A program made the translations under genes and the position numbers. Of a stretch of DNA of 64,000 bases, positions 26,534 through 35,855 are shown piece after piece. The notes beneath the pieces are model-generated. The model was given only the letters and a program-made list of their open reading frames with translations. It was not told the origin of the DNA and did not search any database. The stretch is from Ravibacter sp964559125 (lineage in GTDB: Bacteria > Bacteroidota > Bacteroidia > Cytophagales > Spirosomataceae): assembly GCA_964559125.1 (NCBI GenBank), contig CAZLGW010000016.1:1-64000 (forward strand), written 5' to 3'. Numbering within the stretch: position 1 is the stretch's first letter; each line of letters begins with the position of its first letter.

Positions 26534-27976
26534 TTACTCCGGTGCCACTCCATTTGTCACCTTACGACGCTGAATATCAGTGACCAGGCTATTTATATAG
26601 ACCTCTATATTGTCATAGATTTGATCCAGGCTTCTTCCTGACGCATCACCCGCCAGCGGATTCAGGCCATGGGCGGTCTCCCATGCATCCGGCATACCGT
26701 CGTCGTCCGTATCGGGGGCCGGTTTCTCTGATTCCAGCGCGGGCCAGCCGCCGACATCGCTTTGAGAGTCGATAATGCCGTTTCTGCTCCCTTTAGACGC
26801 TTGAAAATCAAAAGTTCCTTCCCTCACATTCCTGATGATACGCTTGTCCACATCGTCGCGCCGCAGACTGGCCCCGGCAAAAGCCAGAACCAGGTTGTAG
26901 GCTTGATGAGCGGTATGCGTAAATACATTATTTTCGAAATTATGCGGACTTTCCAATCGCATCGCCAGTTGTTCGGCGAGGGGAACAGCACCGAATTTTT
27001 TATCAAACTGGTTATACACGCCGAATTGCCAGTTGTCTGCCGTAGCTCGGGGACTACCATCTACATAATTACCATTAATGTAGTATTTTCCCCAGACATT
27101 CTCAATCTCGTCACCGGAGTCCAATTCTTTACCGATAGACATTATACGTTCCCGGTTAAAGGAAGCAGGTCCGGGCTTGTAGTAGCAATTGACGATATTG
27201 GCATTTGCCGCTTCTCCGCCGTACGCGTTGTTATGCCACCAGTTATAGACTACATTATTGCGGATGTCTATAAGACTGGAGAGCGCTACTTCATGGATAT
27301 CTCCCAAACGCGGCATTCTGCTGTCATGATGCGCCAGGAGATTATGATGGAACGACGAACGCTTCCCTCCCCAGATTGCGCCATAACTGTGCGTACCTTT
27401 CTCATGTACCGAGTTTCTGAGCCCCTCTGAAATCAGGCACCATTGCACCGTCAGGTCTTCATTCGAGTAAAAGGACATACATTCATCTGTAGCCCAGCTT
27501 ACCGAGCAGTGATCAATGATGACGTTCTTCCGGTATCTGCCGCCTATACTATCTCCCTCTCTCCCGGCCTCATCACCAAGACGGAACCTCATAAAGCGGA
27601 TGATCACATTATCTGAAGACACTTCAAACGGGTAATCTCTGATACAGATGCCATCGCCCGGGGCCGTCTGACCTGCTATCGTGATGTTTCCGTTCCTTAT
27701 CGCCAGTTTACTCTTCAGCCTGATCGTCCCTGAAATTGTGAATACCACGATCCGCGGGCCCGACGCTTCTACAGCGGCCCTGAAGCTTCCAGGCCCCGAA
27801 TCCAGGAGGTTAGTTACTTTAATCACTCTCCCTCCTCTTCCACCGGTAGTATACTTTCCGAAACCTTCAGCGCCGGGAAACGCCACCACATCCTGGTTCG
27901 TTTTGACGGGCCGGAAGCTATCCCAGCCGTGCAGCAAAACACCCAGCCACCAGATTTTAAGAATAAAAAAGAACAT
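26534..27976 (-). CDS. Pectate lyase-like polysaccharide lyase (PL1-type beta-helix)
   Basis: A 480-residue exported right-handed parallel beta-helix protein. It begins the mature part with VVAFPGAEGFGKYTTGGRGG, standard for Bacteroidota pectate lyases. GTIRLKSKLAIRNGNITIAGQTAPG and NVIIDHCSVSWATDE carry the helix coils and calcium-binding acids. A HHNLLAHHDSRMPR block supplies the likely catalytic Arg. The C-terminus has a calcium-binding type 3 repeat (DTDDDGMPDAWE, about 430-441) seen in related lyases. It cuts polygalacturonate by beta-elimination. It is the strongest single pointer to pectin as the substrate of locus B. Confidence 0.9.
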   Translation of the reverse strand: MFFFILKIWWLGVLLHGWDSFRPVKTNQDVVAFPGAEGFGKYTTGGRGGRVIKVTNLLDSGPGSFRAAVEASGPRIVVFTISGTIRLKSKLAIRNGNITIAGQTAPGDGICIRDYPFEVSSDNVIIRFMRFRLGDEAGREGDSIGGRYRKNVIIDHCSVSWATDECMSFYSNEDLTVQWCLISEGLRNSVHEKGTHSYGAIWGGKRSSFHHNLLAHHDSRMPRLGDIHEVALSSLIDIRNNVVYNWWHNNAYGGEAANANIVNCYYKPGPASFNRERIMSIGKELDSGDEIENVWGKYYINGNYVDGSPRATADNWQFGVYNQFDKKFGAVPLAEQLAMRLESPHNFENNVFTHTAHQAYNLVLAFAGASLRRDDVDKRIIRNVREGTFDFQASKGSRNGIIDSQSDVGGWPALESEKPAPDTDDDGMPDAWETAHGLNPLAGDASGRSLDQIYDNIEVYINSLVTDIQRRKVTNGVAPE

Positions 27977-28025
27977 GTTAAATCGGCAAAAGCTACTCAG
28001 TAACGAATTCTATTTATAATGTCAA

Positions 28026-28463
28026 CTAGTTGTCGCTGCCTTCGTTATGGTAGCTATTGTTGTCTGAAATACGAAAAGCAGGGCCGTGCAGCCAGTTAGA
28101 AGGCTCTATACCGGCGGAAGAAGACGAGATCGTCCGAACCCTGGCATAGTACCAGGCGTCCTTTGCTATTTCACCTTTCTTCAGGATCACGAAAGTCGTA
28201 TCGCTCTTAAAAGAACTCTCCGCACCCTTAGAAAACAGGGAGTCTGCCGCTACCTCGATATCATAGGCGGTCTTACCGGGATCGGCATGCAGAGCTTCCG
28301 ACCAGGCCAGTCTAGCCTGATCGGGTTGGTAGGAAACTACAATATTGCCGGTCGGCATAAATAGCTTTCTGGGCGTATAGGTATATTCCTCGTTCTTGTC
28401 GCAGGCAATAAATACGCTGCCGGCAAGAAAGGAGAACAAGACAGGTTTCAGTTTCTTCATCAT
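28026..28463 (-). CDS. Small SusE/F-position lipoprotein with Fn3-like fold
   Basis: A lipoprotein of about 145 residues counted from the ATG at 28463 (MMKKLKPVLFSFLAGSVFIACDKN; lipobox FIAC). The frame also opens at 28487, which would overlap the susD stop by 11 bases. The mature part has beta strands and a WSEALHADPGKTAYDIEVAADS segment like Fn3 units in glycan-binding SusE/F-like proteins. It directly follows susD, where surface glycan-binding proteins usually lie. It probably helps capture polysaccharide at the cell surface. It is much shorter than SusE or SusF. Confidence 0.75.
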   Translation of the reverse strand: MMKKLKPVLFSFLAGSVFIACDKNEEYTYTPRKLFMPTGNIVVSYQPDQARLAWSEALHADPGKTAYDIEVAADSLFSKGAESSFKSDTTFVILKKGEIAKDAWYYARVRTISSSSAGIEPSNWLHGPAFRISDNNSYHNEGSDN

Positions 28464-28476
28464 AATTCGACCGGTT

Positions 28477-30297
28477 TTAGAGTCCATAGTCCTGGGTAAG
28501 ATTATAATTTTGAGAGAGGTTCTCTATGTGGATCGGGAATAGCTCGCTTTTGTTTTCCTGAAAATAGTAGCAGTAGCCTCTGGTGGAGCTGGAGATCAGG
28601 TTCTCCTCTACAGCATTCCGCCAGCGAACTCTGGTCACGGAACCCGCGGGAACTTCACCCGGCGAATGAAAAACCTGGTTAATTGTTTTTCCCACGAAAT
28701 TGATATTAGCCATCTCCTCCTGTGCAGAAGGGGCATTTTTAAAAGCTTTCGGGATGTAGTAGATGAATTCGGGCGCATTCTGATACTCTCCTTCGCCATT
28801 CATAAACCGCCGGAGCTTATCGCGTGTATTCTTAATTGTCTTTGCCAGTAAGTTCCAGCGGATCAGGTCGTATTTACGAATCCCCTCCCCTCCGAATTCC
28901 AGCAGTCTCTCTTTTACAATCGCGTTAAAGAAGCCTTCATAATCCGTAGGAGTTTTCCCGATTTTGTCCTCATTGCCGGTAAATGCACGTCTTCTTACGT
29001 CCTCATAGGCTTTAATCGCGGCTGCAGAAGGCGCTTTATTGATTTCATTATCCGCCTCGGCAAACATCAGAAGTACATCGGCATACCTCATCATCGGCCA
29101 GCTTATGCCCAGATTGTTGGAGTCGTCAGTGTAGGGTGTCCAGTTTTTCCGGAACTTGCCGTCGCGTGTTCCCGTAGCAGATTGCAAAATCAGCTCATCC
29201 CGCTCATTTACCGCAAAAGGCGCAATGGTCACATCCCTTCGCATATCGAGGGTATCGAATTCATAAAAATAAGTAGGAACCGTTACCCAGGTACCATTGG
29301 CTTTCCCCCAGGACGACAATTCATGAAATCTGGGCCCGTTTGAGTACCCCATCCTGCTGGAGGGATACTGACCTCTGAATCCGGTGGCCTCAAAAATCAT
29401 CTCCCGGGCACCATCATAGCTGTTTCCCCTGGTATGCAAATACTTGAATGTGTTTTCGAAACTGGGATTAAGGCCATTTTCTCCTTTTTCTATTATCTCT
29501 TTCAGCTCTTTGTGCGCTATCTTGTAATATTCCAGGTAGTCGGGGCGTCTTTCCATCAAATTGGATTCCCTTCGAAGCGAATAGCCCCCGCGGACAAGGG
29601 CCAGCCTGGCTCTGAATGCTTTGACCGCCTGCTTTGTAATGCGGGAAGAAGGCTCACTCGATTGCGAACGCCAGGGTATGAGAGAAGCCGCATACTCAAG
29701 ATCATCCAGTAAACGATCATATACTACATCGCGGTTTTCCTTAGGAAGATAGAGATCCTCTGTTTCAGACGCCGGCTTAAACGGGGCCGGCAAATCTCCC
29801 CAATTGCGGATCAACTCGTGGTAAAACAACGCACGCAGGGTAAGTGCTTCACCCAGAAAATAATTCATAGCTGCGATATCAGAGGCTGAACCGTCTGATA
29901 AAACCGGCGAGCGGGGGATTTGACTGATACAAAGATTTGCCCGTTCGATTCCCCTGTAAAACTGCTGAAACGGTCGCAGGAGCTCGTCGTTTTCGCTGTT
30001 CGGACCATAAGCGGTCAGACCGTAGCGGTTAGCTGGATTATAATCTGCGAAATACATAAAGTCATCGGCATTGAGCGTATAGTTAATAGCAACTTTGTCA
30101 CCATAGCCATCATTCCCCATTAATTGATTATACACTCCTAAAATTGCTGTTTTCGTATAGGATACGCTACTGAATACAGCCTCGTCTGTTAACGTCGACC
30201 TGCTTTCCACATCCAGGTAGTCATTGCAGCCAGAGATCGTCAACACCGATATCAATATGGTTACAAAAAAACGCTTTGTGTTTATACTTGTTATCAT
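28477..30297 (-). CDS. SusD/RagB-type outer-membrane lipoprotein (locus B)
   Basis: A 606-residue SusD-like protein. The first start in the frame is a TTG at 30303; the ATG at 30297 (MITSINTKRF) is more likely. The leader ends TISGC, followed by NDYLDVESRSTLTDEAVFSS. Helical TPR-like blocks follow, then RLLEFGGEGIRKYDLIRWN, the common family block. The C-terminal part is unusual in length, with an extended stretch after that block. It is the partner of the STN-containing SusC encoded 17 bases upstream and binds the locus B polysaccharide. Confidence 0.95.
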   Translation of the reverse strand: MITSINTKRFFVTILISVLTISGCNDYLDVESRSTLTDEAVFSSVSYTKTAILGVYNQLMGNDGYGDKVAINYTLNADDFMYFADYNPANRYGLTAYGPNSENDELLRPFQQFYRGIERANLCISQIPRSPVLSDGSASDIAAMNYFLGEALTLRALFYHELIRNWGDLPAPFKPASETEDLYLPKENRDVVYDRLLDDLEYAASLIPWRSQSSEPSSRITKQAVKAFRARLALVRGGYSLRRESNLMERRPDYLEYYKIAHKELKEIIEKGENGLNPSFENTFKYLHTRGNSYDGAREMIFEATGFRGQYPSSRMGYSNGPRFHELSSWGKANGTWVTVPTYFYEFDTLDMRRDVTIAPFAVNERDELILQSATGTRDGKFRKNWTPYTDDSNNLGISWPMMRYADVLLMFAEADNEINKAPSAAAIKAYEDVRRRAFTGNEDKIGKTPTDYEGFFNAIVKERLLEFGGEGIRKYDLIRWNLLAKTIKNTRDKLRRFMNGEGEYQNAPEFIYYIPKAFKNAPSAQEEMANINFVGKTINQVFHSPGEVPAGSVTRVRWRNAVEENLISSSTRGYCYYFQENKSELFPIHIENLSQNYNLTQDYGL

Positions 30298-30314
30298 GGT
30301 CAATCGCTGTTAGG

Positions 30315-33300
30315 TTAGAAAGTGATATTTAATCCCATGAGCGAATACCGGCTCCTGGGGTACGCCGCATAATCGACGCCGGGAGTAAGAGGGTTTCCCC
30401 GTCGCGTGCTTGCTTCCGGGTCATAGCCCGAATAACCGGTGATTACCAGCAGGTTGTTTACAGTCGCGTATATTCTCATTTGCGAGAATAGCTTCATCTT
30501 TCCGACATCAAGGTTACGAAGGGTGTAACCAAGCGTGACATTATTGAGCCGTAAAAAGGAGCCGTCTTCTATTGCCCACGAATGCAGGATATAATTCCCT
30601 CTTGAAGGAGTCCATATTTTAGCATCTTTATTGAGCTCCGCTAATGCAAGAGGGTCGTTTACCTGCATACCGGTGTCGTCAAACCACGCCCACGCATCTT
30701 TCATTTCTATGATGTAATTATTATCGCGGCGGGGATATTCTGCAGAATATTCTATTTTATTCGCGTTGTATACTTTATTCCCTACCGACCAGTTTAAAAA
30801 GATACTCAGATCCAGGTTCTTATAAGTAAACATATTATTCAGACCACCGATAAACTTGGGTTGTGCATTCCCGAGCACCGTCCTGTCGTTGGTAGTGATA
30901 TTGGCATTGCCGTCGTTACTTATCTTTTTCAGCCTGAGATCTCCCGGGGACGGCGGCCTGGTGCCCAATGCTATATTTCCACTATTGGGTACTCCCTGTT
31001 TAAGCGTATATGCTTGTGATTCCGGGTTATAATCGAAATCGTCAACTGTATAAAACCCGTCGGTCACATAACCGTAAAATTGTCCGACCGGTCCTCCGAC
31101 CTCGACAATAAAATCCTCGTAGGCGCTGCCTATCCAGCGGGATCTCTCAAGATAAGACTGTCTCGGGTTGCCCGAAGGATCGTTACCCAAGTCGACAATT
31201 TTATTCCGGTTAAAGGATAGGTTGAAGTTGGCGTTATAGGAAAACTTCGAGCGTTTGAGCAAGTTGGCATTAAGCTGGACCTCAATACCTTTATTCTGCG
31301 TCTCTCCTATATTCTGCAATTGCTCCGTCCAGCCGCTGGTCTGGGGAATGCGAGCTCTCAAAAGTAAATCCTTTACGTTGTTTAAATAAAGGTCTAAGGA
31401 ACCGCTCAGCTTACCCCCTAATATTTCAAAATCCAGTCCGAGGTTCCTGGTCACCGTTGTTTCCCAGCGTAAAAACTGATTGGCGAGCGCATTGGGCGCT
31501 GTACCGGTTTGATATGTTCCATACAGATCATAACCATAATTGCTGCTGAAGGCATACATATTTTTGAACAGGTCAACGCCAATCCGGTTATTCCCCGAAG
31601 CTCCGTAGCTAAGTCTGAGCTTCATATCTGTCAACCAGGGTTCCAGAGGTTGCAGAAAAGGTTCATCGGACAAGCGCCAGGCTACTGCCACTGCAGGAAA
31701 CAGCGCGTTTCTGTTCTGCTTTGCAAACAGTGAAGAACCGTCTCTCCGGAGGGTGGCATTAAGTAGAATTTTCCCTTTATAGTTATATCCCAACCTGCCG
31801 AAAAACGAAAGCAGCCGATGGCCCGATTCCAGCGTGGAAGGAGGAGTCTGAATAAGCCCCGGCCCTGGAACTGCCTTCTGCAGCCCCGCAAAAGCCTCTT
31901 CGGCAGAGATATCTGCCGGGAACCACCTGACCAGCAGATTGAGATTCCTCGAACTGAAATCGTAAGCTTCCTGTCCCAGAATGGAGTTAAACTGATGATC
32001 TCCCCATTTCCAGAGATAAGACAGCGTATTGGTAAAAGTATATGATGTAGCATTCGATGTATTTCTTTCAACAACAGGCTGGTTATTATTTTCCTTCGCA
32101 AGCCCGGTTATCACACCGCTAAATAAGCTAAACCTGTTTTCGTTATTATTGATACCGAAATTACTTTTGAATGTGAGATCTTTTATCGGCGAATAGCTGA
32201 ACCAGCCGTTCATGATCAGATTTGATCGCTGGTTGATCCGTGTTTCACTATTGGCTACTACAATAGGGTTTACCAATTCTGTTAAAAACTCAAATTCCGG
32301 ATCGTATTCTGTCAGAAGTCTTTCCATCCCCGGGGCTATATACGGAGTAAATCTTACTGCGTGCCGTAATCTGTTTGCCCCCTGGGCGCTGGTACTACTC
32401 GTTCCGGCGCCTTCTATCTGCTGCTGGCTATAGCGGGAATTCAACCCGAATGAAAATTTTTCACTGGCCGTATGGTCAAGCTTAAAGTTGGCTGTGGTTC
32501 TTTTAAAGCCCGATGTGACCATTATTCCCTCCTCATCGGTATGATTAATCGTAGCGGCAAAATTTGTCTTTTCCGTTCCACCGGAAACACTTAGTATATG
32601 GTTTTTATTAACCGCATCTCTGCCGAAAAGCTCATCCTGCCAATCGTAAAACGGGATATCCTTATAAAGGGCGAGATCTTCAAATCTTCCGTACCTGGAG
32701 AGGAAGCTCTGCTTTAATTCGTCGCTGGTCTTATAATGATAGGATTGATACTGTGTTTTTACGAAGTCATACGGACTCAGCACATCAAGTTTTTTAGACA
32801 TCTGCCTGACTCCCCAGAAGCCATTGTAGGAAACCTGCGTACGACCCTTTCTTCCTCCTTTGGTAGTTATCAGAACCACCCCGTTTGCTCCGCGGGCTCC
32901 GTAAATGGCCGTAGATGCGGCATCCTTCAGTACGTCAATAGATTCGATTTCCTGGGGCGCAAGTATTGCCAGCGCATCTTCTATCTGTATACCGTCTACG
33001 ATATACAAAGGCGTGTTGTCCTGGGTGATCGATCCGCCTCCGCGTACCCTGACAATCACTTCGGCGCCCGGGGCTCCCTCTGTGGTGACCACATGCACCC
33101 CTGCAAGCCGTCCGGTAAGCGCTTCCGCTACCGAGTTGATCGGAACATCCTTCAGTTGCTTAGCGCTTACAGACGATACTGATCCCGTAAGATCCCTCCT
33201 TCTGGTTTCACCATAACCTACTACTACCACCTCTTCCAGCGATTTTTCATCAACCTCCAGCGAAATATCGATAGATGAGCGTGCCCCCACCGTTACCTCC

Positions 33301-33908
33301 TGGCTTATATACCCCACAAATGAAAACACCAAAACAGCGTTATCATCAGGTACTTCAATCGAAAAACCACCGTTTGCATCCGTGATTACTCCCCGCTGAG
33401 TTCCCTTCAAAAGAATATTTACCCCGGGCAATCCTTCTCCTTTTTCGTCGATTACCCGGCCCCTTACTTCTTTCACCGTCCAATCCGGTTCATCTTCTTC
33501 GGCCTGCATTACAAAAACCGCATTTTGTTCATCTGCTGTCAATTTAGGTGGCTTTAAAGATATCATCCTGCCATCGGAAACCGTGAATTCAATAGAATAA
33601 GGTTCGAGCAACTCCTTCAGTACCACGTCCAGCCTTTCATTGACCGCTTTTAATTTAACCTTCTGTTGCGTGTTGATCGAATTAGGACTGTAAATAAAAC
33701 GTGCGTCGGTCTGCTCTTCGAGCAGCGAAAGTACCTTCTTGAACCTGACGCCCTGTACGTCCAGGGAAACCCGCTTTTCAAGAACTGCCTGACCTTTCGT
33801 CTCATGAGCATAGGAAATCCCGCTAAGGACTATAAACAGAACGAGTTGGTGGAAAGACATTCTCATAATTTTCCAGATCCACAAAGGGATAAGTAACTTT
33901 TTGTTCAT
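30315..33908 (-). CDS. SusC-type TonB-dependent transducer with STN domain (locus B)
   Basis: At 1197 residues this is the longest of the four SusC proteins. After the signal peptide comes an STN domain (about 45-115: VSLDVQGVRFKKVLSLLEEQ, then FIYSPNSINTQQKVKL), which receives or sends signals to a FecR-type anti-sigma factor. A carboxypeptidase-regulatory-like domain (about 148-235), plug and barrel follow, ending MGLNITF. Its regulators are encoded directly upstream. Its second domain is 65 of 86 residues identical to that of the locus C SusC, although the barrels differ. Substrate arriving at this channel should switch on the sigma factor and so the locus. Confidence 0.96.
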   Translation of the reverse strand: MNKKLLIPLWIWKIMRMSFHQLVLFIVLSGISYAHETKGQAVLEKRVSLDVQGVRFKKVLSLLEEQTDARFIYSPNSINTQQKVKLKAVNERLDVVLKELLEPYSIEFTVSDGRMISLKPPKLTADEQNAVFVMQAEEDEPDWTVKEVRGRVIDEKGEGLPGVNILLKGTQRGVITDANGGFSIEVPDDNAVLVFSFVGYISQEVTVGARSSIDISLEVDEKSLEEVVVVGYGETRRRDLTGSVSSVSAKQLKDVPINSVAEALTGRLAGVHVVTTEGAPGAEVIVRVRGGGSITQDNTPLYIVDGIQIEDALAILAPQEIESIDVLKDAASTAIYGARGANGVVLITTKGGRKGRTQVSYNGFWGVRQMSKKLDVLSPYDFVKTQYQSYHYKTSDELKQSFLSRYGRFEDLALYKDIPFYDWQDELFGRDAVNKNHILSVSGGTEKTNFAATINHTDEEGIMVTSGFKRTTANFKLDHTASEKFSFGLNSRYSQQQIEGAGTSSTSAQGANRLRHAVRFTPYIAPGMERLLTEYDPEFEFLTELVNPIVVANSETRINQRSNLIMNGWFSYSPIKDLTFKSNFGINNNENRFSLFSGVITGLAKENNNQPVVERNTSNATSYTFTNTLSYLWKWGDHQFNSILGQEAYDFSSRNLNLLVRWFPADISAEEAFAGLQKAVPGPGLIQTPPSTLESGHRLLSFFGRLGYNYKGKILLNATLRRDGSSLFAKQNRNALFPAVAVAWRLSDEPFLQPLEPWLTDMKLRLSYGASGNNRIGVDLFKNMYAFSSNYGYDLYGTYQTGTAPNALANQFLRWETTVTRNLGLDFEILGGKLSGSLDLYLNNVKDLLLRARIPQTSGWTEQLQNIGETQNKGIEVQLNANLLKRSKFSYNANFNLSFNRNKIVDLGNDPSGNPRQSYLERSRWIGSAYEDFIVEVGGPVGQFYGYVTDGFYTVDDFDYNPESQAYTLKQGVPNSGNIALGTRPPSPGDLRLKKISNDGNANITTNDRTVLGNAQPKFIGGLNNMFTYKNLDLSIFLNWSVGNKVYNANKIEYSAEYPRRDNNYIIEMKDAWAWFDDTGMQVNDPLALAELNKDAKIWTPSRGNYILHSWAIEDGSFLRLNNVTLGYTLRNLDVGKMKLFSQMRIYATVNNLLVITGYSGYDPEASTRRGNPLTPGVDYAAYPRSRYSLMGLNITF

Positions 33909-33932
33909 AGATTAGTAAAGTTTTAAGGTTTG
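33901..33932 (+). promoter_or_regulatory. Candidate plus-strand promoter of an antisense RNA
   Basis: TTG (33901-33903), a 21-base spacer and AAGGTTTG (33925-33932) fit the Bacteroidota promoter pattern with one mismatch in the -7 box. It points away from susC, into the gap towards fecR, and ends about 50 bases before the first of a series of hairpins. Confidence 0.4.
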
Positions 33933-33936
33933 AGGA

Positions 33937-34049
33937 CTCTAAAACAGGTGTGCGGCAGCGATATCGGGCAGATTTCGCTGAAAAACTCAAATTGACGTTT
34001 GAGTTCGTACGCGACAGGCCGGTAATGTTGACGCATTGCCGGCTTTTTT
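33937..34049 (+). ncRNA. Candidate antisense small RNA opposite the susC leader (DonS-like position)
   Basis: The plus strand of the fecR-susC gap can fold into three consecutive hairpins and ends in a terminator. The stems are 33956-33961 with 33975-33980, 33984-33991 with 33998-34005, and 34018-34027 with 34034-34043, the last followed by six T. Hairpins two and three carry the same six-base loop, TTGACG, which contains the YUNR (UUGA) U-turn used by antisense RNAs to start pairing. The RNA would be complementary to the susC leader. Cis-encoded RNAs of this placement, such as DonS, are known to repress Bacteroides utilisation loci. The start is inferred from a promoter-like sequence; there is no expression evidence. 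Confidence 0.55.
34018..34049 (+). terminator. Rho-independent terminator on the plus strand
   Basis: GCCGGTAATG (34018-34027) pairs with CATTGCCGGC (34034-34043), nine Watson-Crick pairs and one G-U, around a six-base loop, followed by TTTTTT (34044-34049) and a second T run. No T run follows in the minus direction, so it serves plus-strand transcription although both neighbouring genes are on the minus strand. Confidence 0.7.
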
Positions 34050-34099
34050 GTGCTTTTTTAAATCATTTACTGTCAGTTTTTGGGTTAAGGTTTATTTTG

Positions 34100-35116
34100 C
34101 TACAAAGAACTTTCACACCCGTTTCCGGTCAGAAAGATGGTTGTACCCCTGACCTCATATTGAGCGTCGATAATATCACAGATATAACTCAACTGCTTAA
34201 ACAGGTCAAACCCGTTCAGATTGCCTGTAAACTCACAATCATTCAACTCCGGGTTACTCACCACAATTTCCATTCCATAGGATTTCTGCAGCGTAGCCAG
34301 CACTGCCTTAACAGGCATCTCATCGAAATTGAAGTCAGATGCCGGGATACCAGGCTCTACCATTTTCGGATCATCCACCAAATCCTGCCTGATCGTCTTC
34401 GACTCCGTATCGTATACCGCCTTCTGATTCGGGGTGATAATAACCCCCCGTCTACGCTGATTCCGGTCTTTTTCGCTGGAATATACAGATACTTTGCCTG
34501 TAGTGACCGACACTTCTATGGTTTTCTTTGCGGCTTCAGGCCTTATCGTAAAGCTGGTTCCTAAAACTTCCGTAACCAGGTCTCCGCTGTAAACCAGGAA
34601 GGGGACTTTCGGGTTGGGCCTGATTTCAAAAAAAGCCTCACCTCTCAGGCTGACGGTTCTTGTCGGATACCCGTACCCTTCCCCTACAGCAATACTTGCT
34701 CCTTCAGCCAGGATGACGACGCTACTGTCGGGAAGAGTTATACGTTGCCGGTTGGTTGACGTATTAATTGTCTCCAGTCCGCTTAATACCGGTTCAGAAT
34801 CCGCCTGGGAGGAGTGGTCTGAAAAAAATACCGAAGATATCACTAACAACAGGCAGGCAGCAACACTTCCCCACAACCATTTAGAGCTCCTCCGCCATGA
34901 CTTCCTCTCTGCCGCCAGGCCCGCTTCATGCCGGACCCTGCCCCACACTTCGTCTTCGATACGGGCGGCTTCTGCCTCACTTTCGAACACGAAGCTATCC
35001 TCCTCCTCAGCACCTCCATTCACTTTCATCCATTGCTCCACAAAGGCTATTTCTTCCTGTGTACACTTCCCCAGCCTGTACCTCTCTGCTAACCGCTCAA
35101 ATTCGCCTCTTGTCAT
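34100..35116 (-). CDS. FecR-family anti-sigma factor
   Basis: A 338-residue inner-membrane protein. Residues 1-75 are a cytoplasmic sigma-binding part (MTRGEFERLAERYRLGKCT), 80-98 are a single membrane helix (WLWGSVAACLLLVISSVFF), and about 130-230 are the periplasmic FecR domain with the ITLPDSSVVILAEGASIAVG block. The last 90 residues resemble the STN-contacting C-terminal domain (DUF4974 type). It should hold the sigma factor encoded 28 bases upstream inactive until the STN domain of the locus B SusC signals substrate. The last pair of hairpins of the antisense RNA candidate starts 50 bases beyond its stop. Confidence 0.95.
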   Translation of the reverse strand: MTRGEFERLAERYRLGKCTQEEIAFVEQWMKVNGGAEEEDSFVFESEAEAARIEDEVWGRVRHEAGLAAERKSWRRSSKWLWGSVAACLLLVISSVFFSDHSSQADSEPVLSGLETINTSTNRQRITLPDSSVVILAEGASIAVGEGYGYPTRTVSLRGEAFFEIRPNPKVPFLVYSGDLVTEVLGTSFTIRPEAAKKTIEVSVTTGKVSVYSSEKDRNQRRRGVIITPNQKAVYDTESKTIRQDLVDDPKMVEPGIPASDFNFDEMPVKAVLATLQKSYGMEIVVSNPELNDCEFTGNLNGFDLFKQLSYICDIIDAQYEVRGTTIFLTGNGCESSL

Positions 35117-35144
35117 ATCAAATGATATTATTTAGTCTCTAAGA

Positions 35145-35702
35145 TTAATTGTCGGAAAGATACCTCTGCAGGTGCTTCCGCACCACTTTCATAGATTTGG
35201 TCAGGTGGTACTTAACCGCTTTGTCGGATAATCCCATATGCGTTGCGATCTTATTGATCGAAACATGGTCCAGTTTATTCATCCTGAAAATACTGGCTGT
35301 CTTTTCGGGAAGCTTTTCAAGGGCGTTTTCAATCGCTTTCAGCAAATCCTTTTCATTTACTACGTAATCGGCTTCAATGCTTTCGAAAACTTCCTGCATG
35401 AGCTGGTATTCCCTGTACTTACGCAGATTGATCTCTTTCCTGAAGTGCATATTGACCAGGTTTCTGGCAGCAATGAAAAGAAATGCCTTCAGGTTATAGA
35501 TATTGGAATCTGCCCGGTTCTGCCAAAGGCTCAGCATCAGGTCCTGAAGCACCTCTTTTGCCTCTTCTTTGGAACCTATCTGCTGGTAGACAAAGACAAA
35601 CAGCTGACGCCAGTAACGACGATAAATTGCTTCAAAAGCAAAAGCATCGTCATTCCTGAGATCGCTCATCAGCATTTCGTCTGTCACTTCACTACCATGC
35701 AT
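35145..35702 (-). CDS. ECF-type RNA polymerase sigma factor
   Basis: A 185-residue sigma-70 family extracytoplasmic-function factor. Region 2 covers about 15-85 (FEAIYRRYWRQLFVFVYQQIGSKEEAKEVLQDLMLSLW) and region 4 about 120-175, with a helix-turn-helix (VSINKIATHMGLSDKAVKYHLTKSMKVVRKHL). It is the first gene of locus B, followed by fecR and the STN-type susC, the usual three-part surface-sensing system of Bacteroidota. It should direct transcription of locus B. The 153-base gap upstream carries the locus C terminator and a long A/T tract (35759-35780) that may act as an upstream promoter element. Confidence 0.95.
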   Translation of the reverse strand: MHGSEVTDEMLMSDLRNDDAFAFEAIYRRYWRQLFVFVYQQIGSKEEAKEVLQDLMLSLWQNRADSNIYNLKAFLFIAARNLVNMHFRKEINLRKYREYQLMQEVFESIEADYVVNEKDLLKAIENALEKLPEKTASIFRMNKLDHVSINKIATHMGLSDKAVKYHLTKSMKVVRKHLQRYLSDN

Positions 35703-35790
35703 ACCTTGCGTTATTTACCTGTTTCCGGTTAAAGGTTGCAGAAGTGACAAAAAGGTCTAAATTTTTTTTATTTTTTTTTGTGATTAATGC

Positions 35791-35816
35791 AAAAAATCAC
35801 TTCCGGGGAAGTGATT
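35791..35816 (-). terminator. Rho-independent terminator of locus C
   Basis: AATCACTTCC (35795-35804) and GGAAGTGATT (35807-35816) form a perfect ten-base inverted repeat around two bases, followed on the minus strand by a run of six T (35796-35791). It lies 40 bases after the stop of the gene ending at 35856 and separates locus C from the sigma factor gene. Confidence 0.85.
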
Positions 35817-35855
35817 CTCAGGGGTTATCCTACGCCGAAAAATAGCCTTATCCTC

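Noticed and set aside
35759..35780. Long T/A homopolymer tract, possible sequencing error or frameshift
   Set aside because: It is in a non-coding gap upstream of the sigma factor; both flanking genes are intact.
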